Below are positions 25,184 to 34,292 of a DNA stretch of 64,000 nt, in pieces (position 1 is the stretch's first letter; every line of letters starts with the position of its first letter). The position numbers and the translations under genes are program-made. Below the pieces are notes generated by a model. It did not search any database and had not been told where the DNA came from. It saw only the letters and a program-made list of their open reading frames with translations. Location: the NCBI GenBank assembly GCA_036274895.1, contig DASUEU010000049.1:124001-188000 (forward strand). The letters run 5' to 3'. The stretch comes from CALMKX01 sp036274895 (GTDB lineage Bacteria; Acidobacteriota; Thermoanaerobaculia; Multivoradales; SZUA-115).

Positions 25184-26107
25184 ATGAGGAGACTGCGATT
25201 CCTGCCCCCCGATCACATGGTCGAAGTGACCTGCCGCACGATCCAAGAGAGACACCTGCTGCGGCCCAGCCCGGCCTTCAACGAGGTCGTCGTGGGGGTC
25301 CTGGGCCGGGCTCAGCGCCGAACCGGCCTGCTCATCCACGCCGTTGCCTTCATGTCGAACCACTACCACTTGTTGGTCTCGCCGGAGTCCGCTCAGCAGC
25401 TGGCAGAGTTCATGGGCTACCTCAACGGCAACCTTGCCAAGGAGGCTGGAAGGCTCCACGGCTGGAAGGACCGCCTCTGGAGCCGGCGGTATCAGGCGAT
25501 CTCCGTCACAGCCGAGGAGTCCGCCCAGGTTGGGAGGCTGCGATATCTGCTCTCGCACGGCTGTAAGGAAGGCCTCGTCCAGAGCCCCCTCCAGTGGCCG
25601 GGCGTGCACGCTGCCCGCGCGTTGGCTCAGGGCGTGGCCCTGCGCGGTACCTGGTTCGATCGCACGCGGGAGTACGAAGCTCGCCGCCAAGGCAAATGCG
25701 TTGGCGAGCAGGACTTCGCGGAGACTGAAGAGGTCCACCTCACCCCGCTCCCATTCTGGGAGGCTCTGACCGAGGAGCAGCGACGAGAGCTTGTATGGGA
25801 GATGGTCCGGGACATCGAGCGCGAAGCGGAAGCTGGGGGCAGGACTCAGGGGCAGCAGGTCAGCGGCGAGCGGTCCGTCGTGTCACAGGATCCTCACTCG
25901 CGCCCCGTTCAGCCGAAGCGGTCCACCGCACCTCTTGTTCACGCCGGCAGCTGCGCTGCGCGACTTGCATTCGTCGGTGCGTATCGGTTGTTCGTGGGGG
26001 CTTTCAGGGCAGCAGCCGAGAGACTACGGGCGGGAGATCTCGGTGTCCGGTTCCCCGAGGGGAGCTTCCCGCCAGCTCTGCCCTTCGTCCCGGTCAGAGC
26101 CGGGTAG
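25184..26107 (+). CDS. REP-associated tyrosine transposase (RAYT, Y1/HUH)
   Basis: 307 residues, ATG at 25184. The HUH motif is in VAFMSNHYHLLVSP (His-Tyr-His) and the likely catalytic Tyr is in the following helix (MGYLNGNLAKEAGRLHGW), followed by LWSRRYQAISV. This is the Y1_Tnp/IS200-like domain (about residues 5-130) of RAYT proteins. A C-terminal extension of about 170 residues ends in an AYRLFVGAFRAAAERLRAG helix and FPEGSFPPALPF. These enzymes nick and join single-stranded REP DNA. The many REP copies in this window and their clustering around this gene make it the likely mobilising enzyme. It appears intact. Confidence 0.88.
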   Translation: MRRLRFLPPDHMVEVTCRTIQERHLLRPSPAFNEVVVGVLGRAQRRTGLLIHAVAFMSNHYHLLVSPESAQQLAEFMGYLNGNLAKEAGRLHGWKDRLWSRRYQAISVTAEESAQVGRLRYLLSHGCKEGLVQSPLQWPGVHAARALAQGVALRGTWFDRTREYEARRQGKCVGEQDFAETEEVHLTPLPFWEALTEEQRRELVWEMVRDIEREAEAGGRTQGQQVSGERSVVSQDPHSRPVQPKRSTAPLVHAGSCAARLAFVGAYRLFVGAFRAAAERLRAGDLGVRFPEGSFPPALPFVPVRAG

Positions 26108-26337
26108 GGCCAGCCTTGGGCGAGACAACTGGCGGGTCGCGCGGGACTGCGTCCCTCGGCGCGAGCCCTGCGAGCCCACAGCCCTGCAAGCACGGGAATC
26201 GCCACACACCGGGCCGGAATGGCTGTTATGGGCGGGATCGAGAGCGCTTTGGCGCTTCGCGGCGATCCCTCCGGATGTGCCCCGGGGGAAGCTCGAGCCC
26301 AGATCGGGCGCGGCGGGCCTCTCACTCCTGAGAGTCT

Positions 26338-26361
26338 CCCGAAGTGGCTGTCACTTCGTGG
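26338..26361 (-). repeat. Degenerate REP unit downstream of the RAYT gene
   Basis: CCGAAGTGGCTGTCACTTCG is the repeat core with two changes, making its GTG/CAC arms pair more perfectly. It is inverted relative to the upstream pair. The surrounding gap 26108-26403 shows nothing else I recognise. Confidence 0.7.
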
Positions 26362-26403
26362 TGGATGATGGAGTTTTTGGGCGCAATCCGCCATCTACGC
26401 CGC

Positions 26404-26718
26404 ATGACTGCGACGATCGTTCGACTCTGGCATGGTCGGGTTCCGACCGCGAAGGCCCCGGCCTATCGCCGGCTTCTCGACGAGCGGTTGGCAAACCAGC
26501 ACAGCTCGCCCTCCGGCCGCCTCAGCGGCCACATCCTCGAGCGCGTGGATGGTGAGGTGACCCATTTCGTGGTGATGACCTTTTGGGACAGCCTGGCCGC
26601 CGTGCGCACCTTCCTCGCAAACCACGGTGAACCACCGGCCTCCTGCCTGGACGATCGCGATTTCCTGCTCGACCTGGAGCCGCGGGTAGTGCAGTACGAG
26701 GTCGCCCGGAGTCCTTGA
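26404..26718 (+). CDS. Antibiotic biosynthesis monooxygenase (ABM)-like protein
   Basis: 104 residues from the ATG at 26404 (MTATIVRLWHGRVPTAKAPA). The pattern of an opening IVRLWHGR strand, VTHFVVMTFWDSLAAVRTF, then DRDFLLDLEPRVVQYEV, matches small dimeric alpha/beta-barrel ABM-fold proteins. Members of this sub-group are mostly uncharacterised. Its stop codon lies next to the predicted promoter of the biosynthetic superoperon. Confidence 0.65.
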   Translation: MTATIVRLWHGRVPTAKAPAYRRLLDERLANQHSSPSGRLSGHILERVDGEVTHFVVMTFWDSLAAVRTFLANHGEPPASCLDDRDFLLDLEPRVVQYEVARSP

Positions 26719-26744
26719 CTTCTCGCTCTGGGGCATGGTCCAAT
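26715..26744 (+). promoter_or_regulatory. Candidate sigma-70 promoter of the aro-his-trp superoperon
   Basis: TTGACT at 26715-26720 and TCCAAT at 26739-26744 with an 18-base spacer. Transcription would begin near 26751, only a couple of bases before the leader ATG at 26753. This would give a leaderless or nearly leaderless start, consistent with the absence of a Shine-Dalgarno there. The -10 match is weak (4 of 6). Confidence 0.4.
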
Positions 26745-26752
26745 TCCGTTCA

Positions 26753-26824
26753 ATGAGATCGCACGAGCTCGCCGCCGCCTCGGCCGCCACTCAGTGGTGC
26801 TGGCACGGCCACGTGCATCCTTAG
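26753..26824 (+). CDS. Trp/His-rich leader peptide of the superoperon
   Basis: A 23-codon frame from ATG to TAG ends TQWCWHGHVHP. Its control region is TGG TGC TGG CAC GGC CAC GTG CAT: two Trp and three His in eight codons, with a further His at codon 4. The next genes make His and Trp in one operon, and a terminator-type hairpin follows. This is the expected shape of a ribosome-stalling leader for transcription attenuation, here with control codons for both amino acids. No Shine-Dalgarno is present; initiation may be leaderless. Expression is not shown. Confidence 0.75.
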   Translation: MRSHELAAASAATQWCWHGHVHP

Positions 26825-26841
26825 GCCAGGTCGGGTCCCGT

Positions 26842-26901
26842 CCCGGCCATGACCAGCCGGGGCGAGCGACCACAGCGAAACCAACGCGAAGCTCCTCCCG
26901 G
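26842..26901 (+). promoter_or_regulatory. Alternative RNA pairings of the attenuator (protector and antiterminator)
   Basis: Two mutually exclusive pairings can be drawn. CCCGGC (26842-26847) pairs with GCCGGG (26856-26861) across an 8-base loop, forming a protector hairpin. Alternatively CCGGGGCGAGC (26857-26867) pairs with GCTCCTCCCGG (26891-26901) at 10 of 11 positions (one a G-U pair), removing the 5' arm of the terminator. A ribosome stalled on the Trp/His codons would sit just before the protector and could favour the second state. Pairings were made by eye, without energies. Confidence 0.6.
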
Positions 26902-26922
26902 TTCGGGAGGAGTTCTTGTTTT
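26892..26922 (+). terminator. Attenuator terminator hairpin that also contains the aroDE ribosome-binding site
   Basis: CTCCTCCCG (26892-26900), loop GTT, CGGGAGGAG (26904-26912): a perfect 9-bp GC-rich stem, followed by TTCTTGTTTT. The 3' arm GGGAGGAG is the only Shine-Dalgarno for the TTG start at 26921, eight bases downstream, and the T-tract runs into that start codon. The hairpin could therefore stop transcription and also mask translation initiation. Confidence 0.8.
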
Positions 26923-28414
26923 GGGCGCCGTCGCCGAGAACGCCACGCTGATCGCCACGCTCACGCGGGAACTCACCGCGGCGGAGTTGGCGAGCCTTGC
27001 GCCCCAGATCGACGTCCTCGAGGTGCGCGCCGACTACATGGGCGACCTGCGCCCCGAGGTTCTCCGGGAGCGGTGCGGCAGGCGCCTCCTCTACACCCTG
27101 CGCAGCGTCGTCGAAGGCGGAGCGGGTGAGAGTGCCCCCGAGCCCCGGCGGGCGCGGCTCCTCGCCGCCGCCGAGGCCGGCTATGACCTGATCGACCTCG
27201 AAGCCGAGCGGGATCTCGACTCACAGCTCTTGGAGAGGATCGCCCCGAAGAGGCGGATCCTCTCCTGGCACGGCGCGCCCTCCGACACGGCCTCCCTCGC
27301 CAGACACTTTTCCGAAATGGCTGGCACCCCGGCTTGGCTTTACAAGCTGGTGCCGGCGGCGGCCCACCACGGTGAGGAGTTGGCCCCCCTCGCTCTCCTG
27401 GGCGAGCTCGAGCGACGCGACGTGTTGGCCTTCGCCTCCGGCCCGATCGGCGCCTGGACCCGTTTGATCGCTCCACGCCTGGGGGCACCCGTGGTCTATG
27501 GGGCGGCCTCCGAGGTGCCAGGCGCTTCGGGACAGCCGTCGATGGACTCGTTGATCCGAGACTACGGCTTGCCTCGCCTCGCGCCCTTCGAGCGTTGTTT
27601 CGGGCTGATCGGCAACCCGGTGTCCCATTCCCTATCGCCTCGCCTGCACAACGGCGCTTACCGCGCGCTGGGGATCCCTGCCCTTTACCTGCCCTTCCAC
27701 GTCGAGAGCTTCGCGGACTTCTGGCTCGAAGTCGTCGAGTCCGAGCTGCTGCCGGCCTTGGGGGTCCACTTGGTGGCCTTCTCGGTGACGTCTCCTCACA
27801 AGGCCGCAGCCCTGGCCGTGGCCGAGGGCATCTCGCCCCTCGCCGAGCGCATCGGAGCGGCCAACACGCTGCTGCTCGGACCAGAGGGCTGGCTGGCCGA
27901 GAGCACCGATCCGGCGGGTCTGCTGGGCCCGCTGGCCGAGCGGGGGATCGAGCTCGTGGACCGCGAGGTCGCAGTGGTCGGCGCCGGGGGGGCCGGCCGC
28001 TCGGTGGTGGCGGGCTTGGTCGAGGCCGGAGCGCGGGTGAGCCTGGTCAACCGCTCCGGTGGGCGGGGGCGGCAGGCGGCGGTTGAGCTGGGGGTGGACT
28101 TCGTACCGCTCGAGCACTTCGTGCCCGGGGCCTTCGAGATCGTGGTCAACGCCACGGCTGTCGGCCGTGATCCTGCTGGGCCGCTGCCCTTCGCGGTCGA
28201 CGATCTGGCCCCGTGCGCTCTGGTCGTGGACCTGGTCTACGGCCAGCAGCCCACGCCGCTGGTGGTGGCCGCCCGGGCCCGGGGCCTGATGGCGATCGAC
28301 GGTCGCGAAGTCCTGCTTTTCCAGGGGCAGGAGCAGTTTCGCCGGATGACCGGCCGGGTGCTGCCCACCGAGCTCGGCCGGCGCCTGCTGGGTCTGACGG
28401 AGGAGTCGAGGTGA
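26921..28414 (+). CDS. aroDE: Bifunctional 3-dehydroquinate dehydratase (type I) / shikimate dehydrogenase
   Basis: 497 residues. I chose the TTG at 26921 (MGAVAENATLIATLT); the ATG at 26849 lies upstream of the attenuator hairpin and its product would have no homology. Residues 1-220 are a type I dehydroquinase: IDVLEVRADY, SWHG and the Schiff-base Lys in LYKLVPAA. Residues about 230-497 are shikimate dehydrogenase: GLIGNPVSHSLSPRLHN, VTSPHK (catalytic Lys), AANTLL, the nucleotide motif VVGAGGAGRS and NATAVG. It catalyses steps three and four of the shikimate pathway, feeding chorismate to trpE. Two REP-like stretches are translated within it (about 27310-27332, 27508-27531), one just before the active-site Lys and one near the domain boundary. 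First structural gene of the superoperon. Confidence 0.93.
   Translation: MGAVAENATLIATLTRELTAAELASLAPQIDVLEVRADYMGDLRPEVLRERCGRRLLYTLRSVVEGGAGESAPEPRRARLLAAAEAGYDLIDLEAERDLDSQLLERIAPKRRILSWHGAPSDTASLARHFSEMAGTPAWLYKLVPAAAHHGEELAPLALLGELERRDVLAFASGPIGAWTRLIAPRLGAPVVYGAASEVPGASGQPSMDSLIRDYGLPRLAPFERCFGLIGNPVSHSLSPRLHNGAYRALGIPALYLPFHVESFADFWLEVVESELLPALGVHLVAFSVTSPHKAAALAVAEGISPLAERIGAANTLLLGPEGWLAESTDPAGLLGPLAERGIELVDREVAVVGAGGAGRSVVAGLVEAGARVSLVNRSGGRGRQAAVELGVDFVPLEHFVPGAFEIVVNATAVGRDPAGPLPFAVDDLAPCALVVDLVYGQQPTPLVVAARARGLMAIDGREVLLFQGQEQFRRMTGRVLPTELGRRLLGLTEESR
27310..27332 (-). repeat. REP-like unit inside aroD domain
   Basis: TCCGAAATGGCTGGCACC followed by CCGG differs from the repeat consensus at one position. 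It is read in frame as SEMAGTP, immediately before the catalytic-Lys strand. Confidence 0.75.
27508..27531 (+). repeat. REP-like unit near the aroD/aroE domain junction
   Basis: CCGAGGTGCCAGGCGCTTCGG is the reverse-oriented repeat with two changes. It is read in frame as SEVPGASG, close to the end of the dehydroquinase domain. Confidence 0.7.
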
Positions 28415-29334
28415 GAGTCTCCTCAGCTCTTCCGCGGGGTGTCTCGGCCCTGCTCTTCGAGGCGGCTCGTGAGCGCCGAGCTCTGGAATCGCGGCTCGCC
28501 GGCCGGCTTGAGGAGGCCGGCTACTCGGAGGTCGTGCTGCCCATCCTCGACTTCGCGGATCCCTATGAGGAGTTGCTCCCCCCGGCTTCCCGCCGGGAGC
28601 TCTACCGCTTCGTCGACCGTGAGGGCGAGCTGCTGCTGCTGCGCTCCGACTTCACGCCCTTGCTGGCCCGGTTGCTGGCGCCCCGACTGCCTTCGCTCGC
28701 CCTGCCACTGCGGCTCTTCTATCGCGGTGACGTGGTGCGTTGCCGGGAGAATCGGGCGGGCGGTCTCGAGGAGTCCTTCCAGCTCGGAGCCGAGCTGGTC
28801 GGGGAGTCAACCGACGGCGAGGGCGAGATCCTGCGGCTCTTCCTGGCCCTGCTGGCGGCGAGCGGAGCCCATCGCCTGCAGGTGATCGTCGGCTTCGCCG
28901 GTGCCCTGGACGCCCTGCTGCTGGAGCGGGCCGGAGCCGAAGCGGCGGAGGTGGCAGCGGCGGTTGCACGGCGTGAGCGAGGACCGGCACGCCGGGCCGG
29001 CCGAGCGGTCCTGGAGGTGATCGAGGAGGGGCGACCGGCGGATCCAGGGGCCCTCGGACCGGCCGCTGCGAGCCTCATCGCTCTCGAGGGGCTGGTCACG
29101 GGGCTGGCGGCCGAGGTGCCGGAGATCGAGGTCAAGATCGATCTCGCCGAGTTTGCCTGTCTCGAAGCCCGTGACTACTACGACGGTGTGGTATTCCGGG
29201 CCTTTGCCGCCGGGCGAGCCCAGCCGGTGGGCGGCGGCGGCCGTTACGACACCCTGTTCCGCCGCCTGGGTGCCAGCCTGCCCGCGGTGGGCTTCACCTT
29301 GGGCCTCGACGGCCTGGGTGGAGGCGACCGATGA
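28411..29334 (+). CDS. hisZ: ATP phosphoribosyltransferase regulatory subunit
   Basis: 307 residues from the GTG at 28411 (AGGAG six bases upstream, GTGA overlap with aroDE). A class II aminoacyl-tRNA-synthetase-like fold: VVLPILDFADPYEELLP (motif 1 region), LLLRSDFTPLLARLL and RLFYRGDVVRC (motif 2), AQPVGGGGRYDTLF and VGFTLGLDGL (motif 3 region). It lacks the anticodon-binding domain of HisS, as HisZ does. It is required with the short-form HisG encoded next to it and carries the His-feedback function of the hetero-octamer. Confidence 0.9.
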   Translation: MRVSSALPRGVSALLFEAARERRALESRLAGRLEEAGYSEVVLPILDFADPYEELLPPASRRELYRFVDREGELLLLRSDFTPLLARLLAPRLPSLALPLRLFYRGDVVRCRENRAGGLEESFQLGAELVGESTDGEGEILRLFLALLAASGAHRLQVIVGFAGALDALLLERAGAEAAEVAAAVARRERGPARRAGRAVLEVIEEGRPADPGALGPAAASLIALEGLVTGLAAEVPEIEVKIDLAEFACLEARDYYDGVVFRAFAAGRAQPVGGGGRYDTLFRRLGASLPAVGFTLGLDGLGGGDR

Positions 29335-29953
29335 TCCGCCTGGCCCTGCCCAAGGGCCGCAACCTCGCAGTCGCCAGGGCGGCGCTCGCTGCCGGGGGCC
29401 TCGACCTCGGTTCCCTCGCCTCGGACCAGCGTGCCCTGCGCTTCCTCCTGCCGGCGGCCGGGATCGAGATCCTGATGCTCAAGGACAAGGATCTCCCCCT
29501 CTACGTCGAGGAGGGAGTGGCCGATCTCGGGGTGGTGGGCAGCGACGTCGTGGGGGAGGTGGATGGTGACCTGCTGGTGCCCCTGCGTCTGGTGGGTGGC
29601 CGCTGCCGGCTGTCGCTGATCGGCCGGCCAGAGACTGTTCCCCGGCCCGGGGATCACCTGCGGTTGGCCACCAAGTATCCCCGGCTGGCGCAGCGTCTGC
29701 TCGCTCCCAAACCCTGGACGGCGGAGATCTTCGAGCTGTCGGGATCTGTCGAGCTGGCGCCGATTCTCGACCTCGCCGACTGCGCCGTGGACATCGTGCA
29801 GACCGGCCGTACGCTGGCTGCCCACGGGCTCGCGGAGCTGGAGATCCTGACCGAGGTGGACCCCCTCGTGGTGGTCAACCGGGCCTCCTACCAGCGGCAT
29901 CGAAGCGCGCTCTGCGCCCTGTTCGCCCGCTTGGAAGCGGCCGGAGTGGCCGA

Positions 29954-29957
<4 letters not shown>
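29331..29957 (+). CDS. hisG: ATP phosphoribosyltransferase, short form
   Basis: 208 residues, ATG at 29331 (ATGA overlap). First step of His biosynthesis: PRPP plus ATP to phosphoribosyl-ATP. Motifs: IRLALPKGRN, ADLGVVGSDVVGE, LATKYPRLAQRL and the PRPP-binding loop region ADCAVDIVQTGRTLAAHGL. The length shows the short HisG class without the regulatory domain, consistent with hisZ next door. Confidence 0.95.
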
Positions 29958-31275
<1,318 letters not shown>

Positions 31276-31279
<4 letters not shown>

Positions 31280-32349
31280 GCAGCGTGCGGGACGTGCTCG
31301 CCACCGTGCGGCCGGAGGTTCGCGGGCGCGCCGCTTACCGCCTGCCGGAGCGGGCCCCTCGGTTCCGCCTCGACCAGAACGAAGTGCCCTGGGACCTTCC
31401 CCCGGCCGCCAAGCGGGAAACCCTGCGTCGCCTCGCCGGCCAGCGCTGGAATGGTTACCCGGAGCTCCAGGCCGAGAGCCTGCGGCGGGACCTTGCGGCC
31501 TTCCACGGGCATCCCTTCGAGGGCATCCTCGCCGGCAGCGGCTCCGGTGAGCTGCTCGCCGCCGCCCTCGACACCCTGCTCGGCCCCGGCCGTGAGGCGC
31601 TGGGCATCGCTCCGGCCTTCTCTCTCTACGGGTTGCTCGCCGAGCGCTCGGGAGCCCGGCTGGTCACCGTCGGCCCCCGGCCGGACCTGCGCCTGCCTCT
31701 CGACGAGCTGCTGCGCGAAGTGGCGCGGGACCCTTCCCGCCCCGTGCTCCTGGCTTCGCCCAACAACCCCACAGGGGAAGCGGTGGAGCCCGACTGGGTG
31801 GCGGAGCTGCTCGGCCGGCTCGAGGCGCCTCTGCTGCTCGACAACGCCTACGCCGAGTTCTGCCGCTTCGACTACCGGCCCCTGCTGGCGCGGCATCCCC
31901 AGCTGATGATCTTCCGCACCTTCTCGAAGGCCTGGTCGCTCGCCGGGCTGCGGGTCGGCTACCTGCTCACCTCGCCCGAGCTGGCGCGGGAGATCGAGAA
32001 GGTGAAGCTGCCCTACAACGTGGGGCACGCGGCGGCGACGGCGGCACGGGTGGCCCTGGCCCATGCCGAGGAGATCCTCGGCCGGGTAGAGCTGCTCAAG
32101 CGGCGGCGCGAGGGCTTCCGGGCCATGCTCGCGGCGCGGGGCTTCACCGTGCTGCCGTCCGAGGCGAACTTCCTGCTCGCGCGCGTGCCGGACGGCGATG
32201 CCTCTGCCTGGCACGGCGCCCTGGCCGAGCGGGGGCTCTCGGTGCGCGAGCCGGGGCTGGCTGGCTGCCTGCGGGTCTCGATCGGCACCGGAGCGGCGCT
32301 GCGGGCCCTCGAGCGAGCCCTCGACGAGATCCTGGAGACCTGGCGATGA
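31276..32349 (+). CDS. hisC: Histidinol-phosphate aminotransferase
   Basis: 357 residues from the GTG at 31276 (GTGA overlap with hisD). PLP-dependent aminotransferase class I/II: RLDQNEVPWDLP, GYPELQAESLRRDLAA, LAGSGSGELL, SPNNPTGE, DNAYAEF and the PLP Lys in FRTFSKAWSLAGLRVGY. Converts imidazole-acetol phosphate to histidinol phosphate with glutamate; could also serve aromatic transamination, as some HisC proteins do. Confidence 0.93.
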
Positions 32350-32957
32350 CCCACAGAACGGGGAGCTTCCTGCGCACCACCCGCGAGACTACGATCGACC
32401 TCGTCTTGGGGCTGGACGGGGTCCTGCCCACCGGCCGGGAGCCGGGGATCGCCGTGCCGGACGGCTTCTTCGGCCACATGCTCGACGCCCTCGGCCGTCA
32501 CGGCGACCTCACGATCTCCCTCGCCGCGAGCGGGGACACTCACGTCGATCTCCATCACACGGTCGAGGACGTCGGGATCGCTTTCGGCGAGGCGCTGGGA
32601 GGAGCCCTCGGCGACCGCGCCGGTGTCGCCCGTTTCGGCCACGCCTATGCCCCCTTGGACGAGGCCCTGGCCCGAGCGGTGGTCGACCTCTCGGGCCGCG
32701 GCTTCTTCGTCTTCGAGGCGCCCGAGGCGATCGCCGGCAGCTGGGTGACCCAGGCATTCCCCTTCACCCTGGTGGCGGACTTCTTCCAAGCCTTCGCAGA
32801 CCGCGGACGCTTCACCCTCCACCTCGGCGTGCTCGCCGGTCGCAACCCCCACCACGCCGCCGAGGCTTGCTTCAAGGCCGTGGCCGTGGCCTTGCGCGGG
32901 GCCGTGGTGCGCCGGGGCGTGGAGGTGCCGAGCACCAAGGGGACGCTCACGGCATGA
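32346..32957 (+). CDS. hisB: Imidazoleglycerol-phosphate dehydratase
   Basis: 203 residues, ATG at 32346 (ATGA overlap). Metal-binding motifs FFGHMLDALGRHGD, VDLHHTVEDVGIAFGEAL and NPHHAAEACFKAVA are intact, with the C-terminal STKG. It is the monofunctional form with no N-terminal HAD phosphatase, so histidinol-phosphate phosphatase must be encoded elsewhere. Confidence 0.95.
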   Translation: MTHRTGSFLRTTRETTIDLVLGLDGVLPTGREPGIAVPDGFFGHMLDALGRHGDLTISLAASGDTHVDLHHTVEDVGIAFGEALGGALGDRAGVARFGHAYAPLDEALARAVVDLSGRGFFVFEAPEAIAGSWVTQAFPFTLVADFFQAFADRGRFTLHLGVLAGRNPHHAAEACFKAVAVALRGAVVRRGVEVPSTKGTLTA

Positions 32958-33583
32958 AGGTGACGGTCATCGACGCCGGGGTGGGCAATCTCGGCAACGT
33001 GGCCCGGGCCCTCTCGGCCGTCGGCGCCGAGGTCGCTGTGACCCGCGAGGCCGAGGCGATCGCCGCCTCTCGCTGCCTGGTGCTGCCCGGGGTGGGGGCC
33101 TTCCGGCCGCCCCGTGAGGCTCTGCGCGGCGAGCCGGAGGCTGCCTTGCGCGAGGCGCTGGCTGCGGGAGCGTGGCTCCTCGGCATCTGCGTCGGCTTCC
33201 AAATCCTGTTCGAGGAGGGGGAGGAGCATGGGGTGACCGACGGCCTCGGCCTGCTGCCGGGTCGCGTGACCCGCCTGCCCGAGGAGGTGATCCTGCCCCA
33301 CATGGGCTGGAACCGCCTGGCCACCCGGACGGAGCATCCCCTCCTCGCCACTCTCCCCGCGCAGGCCTGGTTCTACTTCGTCCACAGCTACGCCCCCCAC
33401 GAGGTGCCAGCCACTTCGGTGCTGGCCGAGGCCACGCATGGCCGCACCTTCCCGGCCGTGGCCGGACGGGGGCGGGTGCTCGGCACCCAGTTCCACCCCG
33501 AGAAGAGCGACCGGGCAGGGCTCGCCCTGCTCGCCCGGTTTCTGGAGCTCGCCCATGGCGATCGACCTGCTGCCCGCCCTTGA
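32954..33583 (+). CDS. hisH: Imidazole glycerol phosphate synthase, glutaminase subunit
   Basis: 209 residues, ATG at 32954 (ATGA overlap with hisB). Class I amidotransferase with nucleophile Cys in LLGICVGFQILFE and His/Glu in TQFHPEKS. Supplies ammonia to HisF. A REP unit is translated as HEVPATSV in the surface loop between HSYAP and the ATHG strand. The 3' end overlaps hisA by 29 bases. Confidence 0.94.
   Translation: MKVTVIDAGVGNLGNVARALSAVGAEVAVTREAEAIAASRCLVLPGVGAFRPPREALRGEPEAALREALAAGAWLLGICVGFQILFEEGEEHGVTDGLGLLPGRVTRLPEEVILPHMGWNRLATRTEHPLLATLPAQAWFYFVHSYAPHEVPATSVLAEATHGRTFPAVAGRGRVLGTQFHPEKSDRAGLALLARFLELAHGDRPAARP
33400..33419 (+). repeat. REP unit inside hisH
   Basis: CGAGGTGCCAGCCACTTCGG, an exact match to the repeat in reverse orientation, read in frame as EVPATS. 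Confidence 0.85.
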
Positions 33584-34292
33584 CCTTCGCGGCGGCCTGG
33601 TGGTGCGCCTGCTCCACGGGGACGACGGGGCGAGGACCGTCTACCGCACCGACCCTGAGGACGTGCTGGCGGGCTTCGCGGCTGCCGGGGTGGCCCGAGC
33701 CCACCTCGTGGACCTCGACGCGGCTTTCGGCGAGGCGGCCCAGCGCCCCCTGCTCGAGCGGCTGGTGGCCCGGGGGCGGGAGGTGGGGCTCAGGGTGCAG
33801 CTGGGGGGCGGACTGCGCGACGCGGCGAGTGTCGAGTGGGCGCTCGGGGCGGGCTGCGAGCGGGTGGTGGTGGGCTCCCTCGCCCTGACCGACCCGGCTC
33901 TCTTCGCCGAGCTGGCCGGACGCTTTCCCGGGCGTCTGGTGGCAGCCCTCGACATCGCCGAGGGAAGGGTGCGCATCGCCGGCTGGCGGCAGGAAGCGGG
34001 CGAACTGCTCTCCGAGACCTGCCGGCGCCTGGCCCGGCAGCCCCTCGCCGCCGTGCTGGTGACCGACATCGAGAGGGACGGCGCCCTCACCGGCCCGAAC
34101 CTCGACCTCGCCCGGCGGGTCGGTTCGGCCTGTGCCGCCCCGGCCCTGCTCTCTGGCGGCGTGCGCGCTCTCGCTGACCTCGAAGCGGCGGCGGCCTGCC
34201 CGGAAATCGGGGGGGTGGTGGTCGGGCGGGCCCTCTACGAAGGCAGGATCGAGCTGGCCTCGGCGCTCGCAGTCTGCGAGGGGCGGCCGTGA
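33555..34292 (+). CDS. hisA: Phosphoribosylformimino-5-aminoimidazole carboxamide ribotide isomerase
   Basis: 245 residues, ATG at 33555, starting inside the end of hisH. TIM-barrel isomerase: LLPALDLRGGLVVRL (catalytic Asp), VDLDAAFG, QLGGGLRD, VLVTDIERDGALTGPNLD (second catalytic Asp) and LLSGGVRALADL. Its half-barrel symmetry and position before hisF are standard. Confidence 0.95.
   Translation: MAIDLLPALDLRGGLVVRLLHGDDGARTVYRTDPEDVLAGFAAAGVARAHLVDLDAAFGEAAQRPLLERLVARGREVGLRVQLGGGLRDAASVEWALGAGCERVVVGSLALTDPALFAELAGRFPGRLVAALDIAEGRVRIAGWRQEAGELLSETCRRLARQPLAAVLVTDIERDGALTGPNLDLARRVGSACAAPALLSGGVRALADLEAAAACPEIGGVVVGRALYEGRIELASALAVCEGRP

Noticed and set aside
26849..26920. An upstream ATG as the start of aroDE
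   Set aside because: The extra residues lie within the attenuator and its hairpin, have no homology to dehydroquinase, and a TTG with a strong Shine-Dalgarno sits at the expected domain start.
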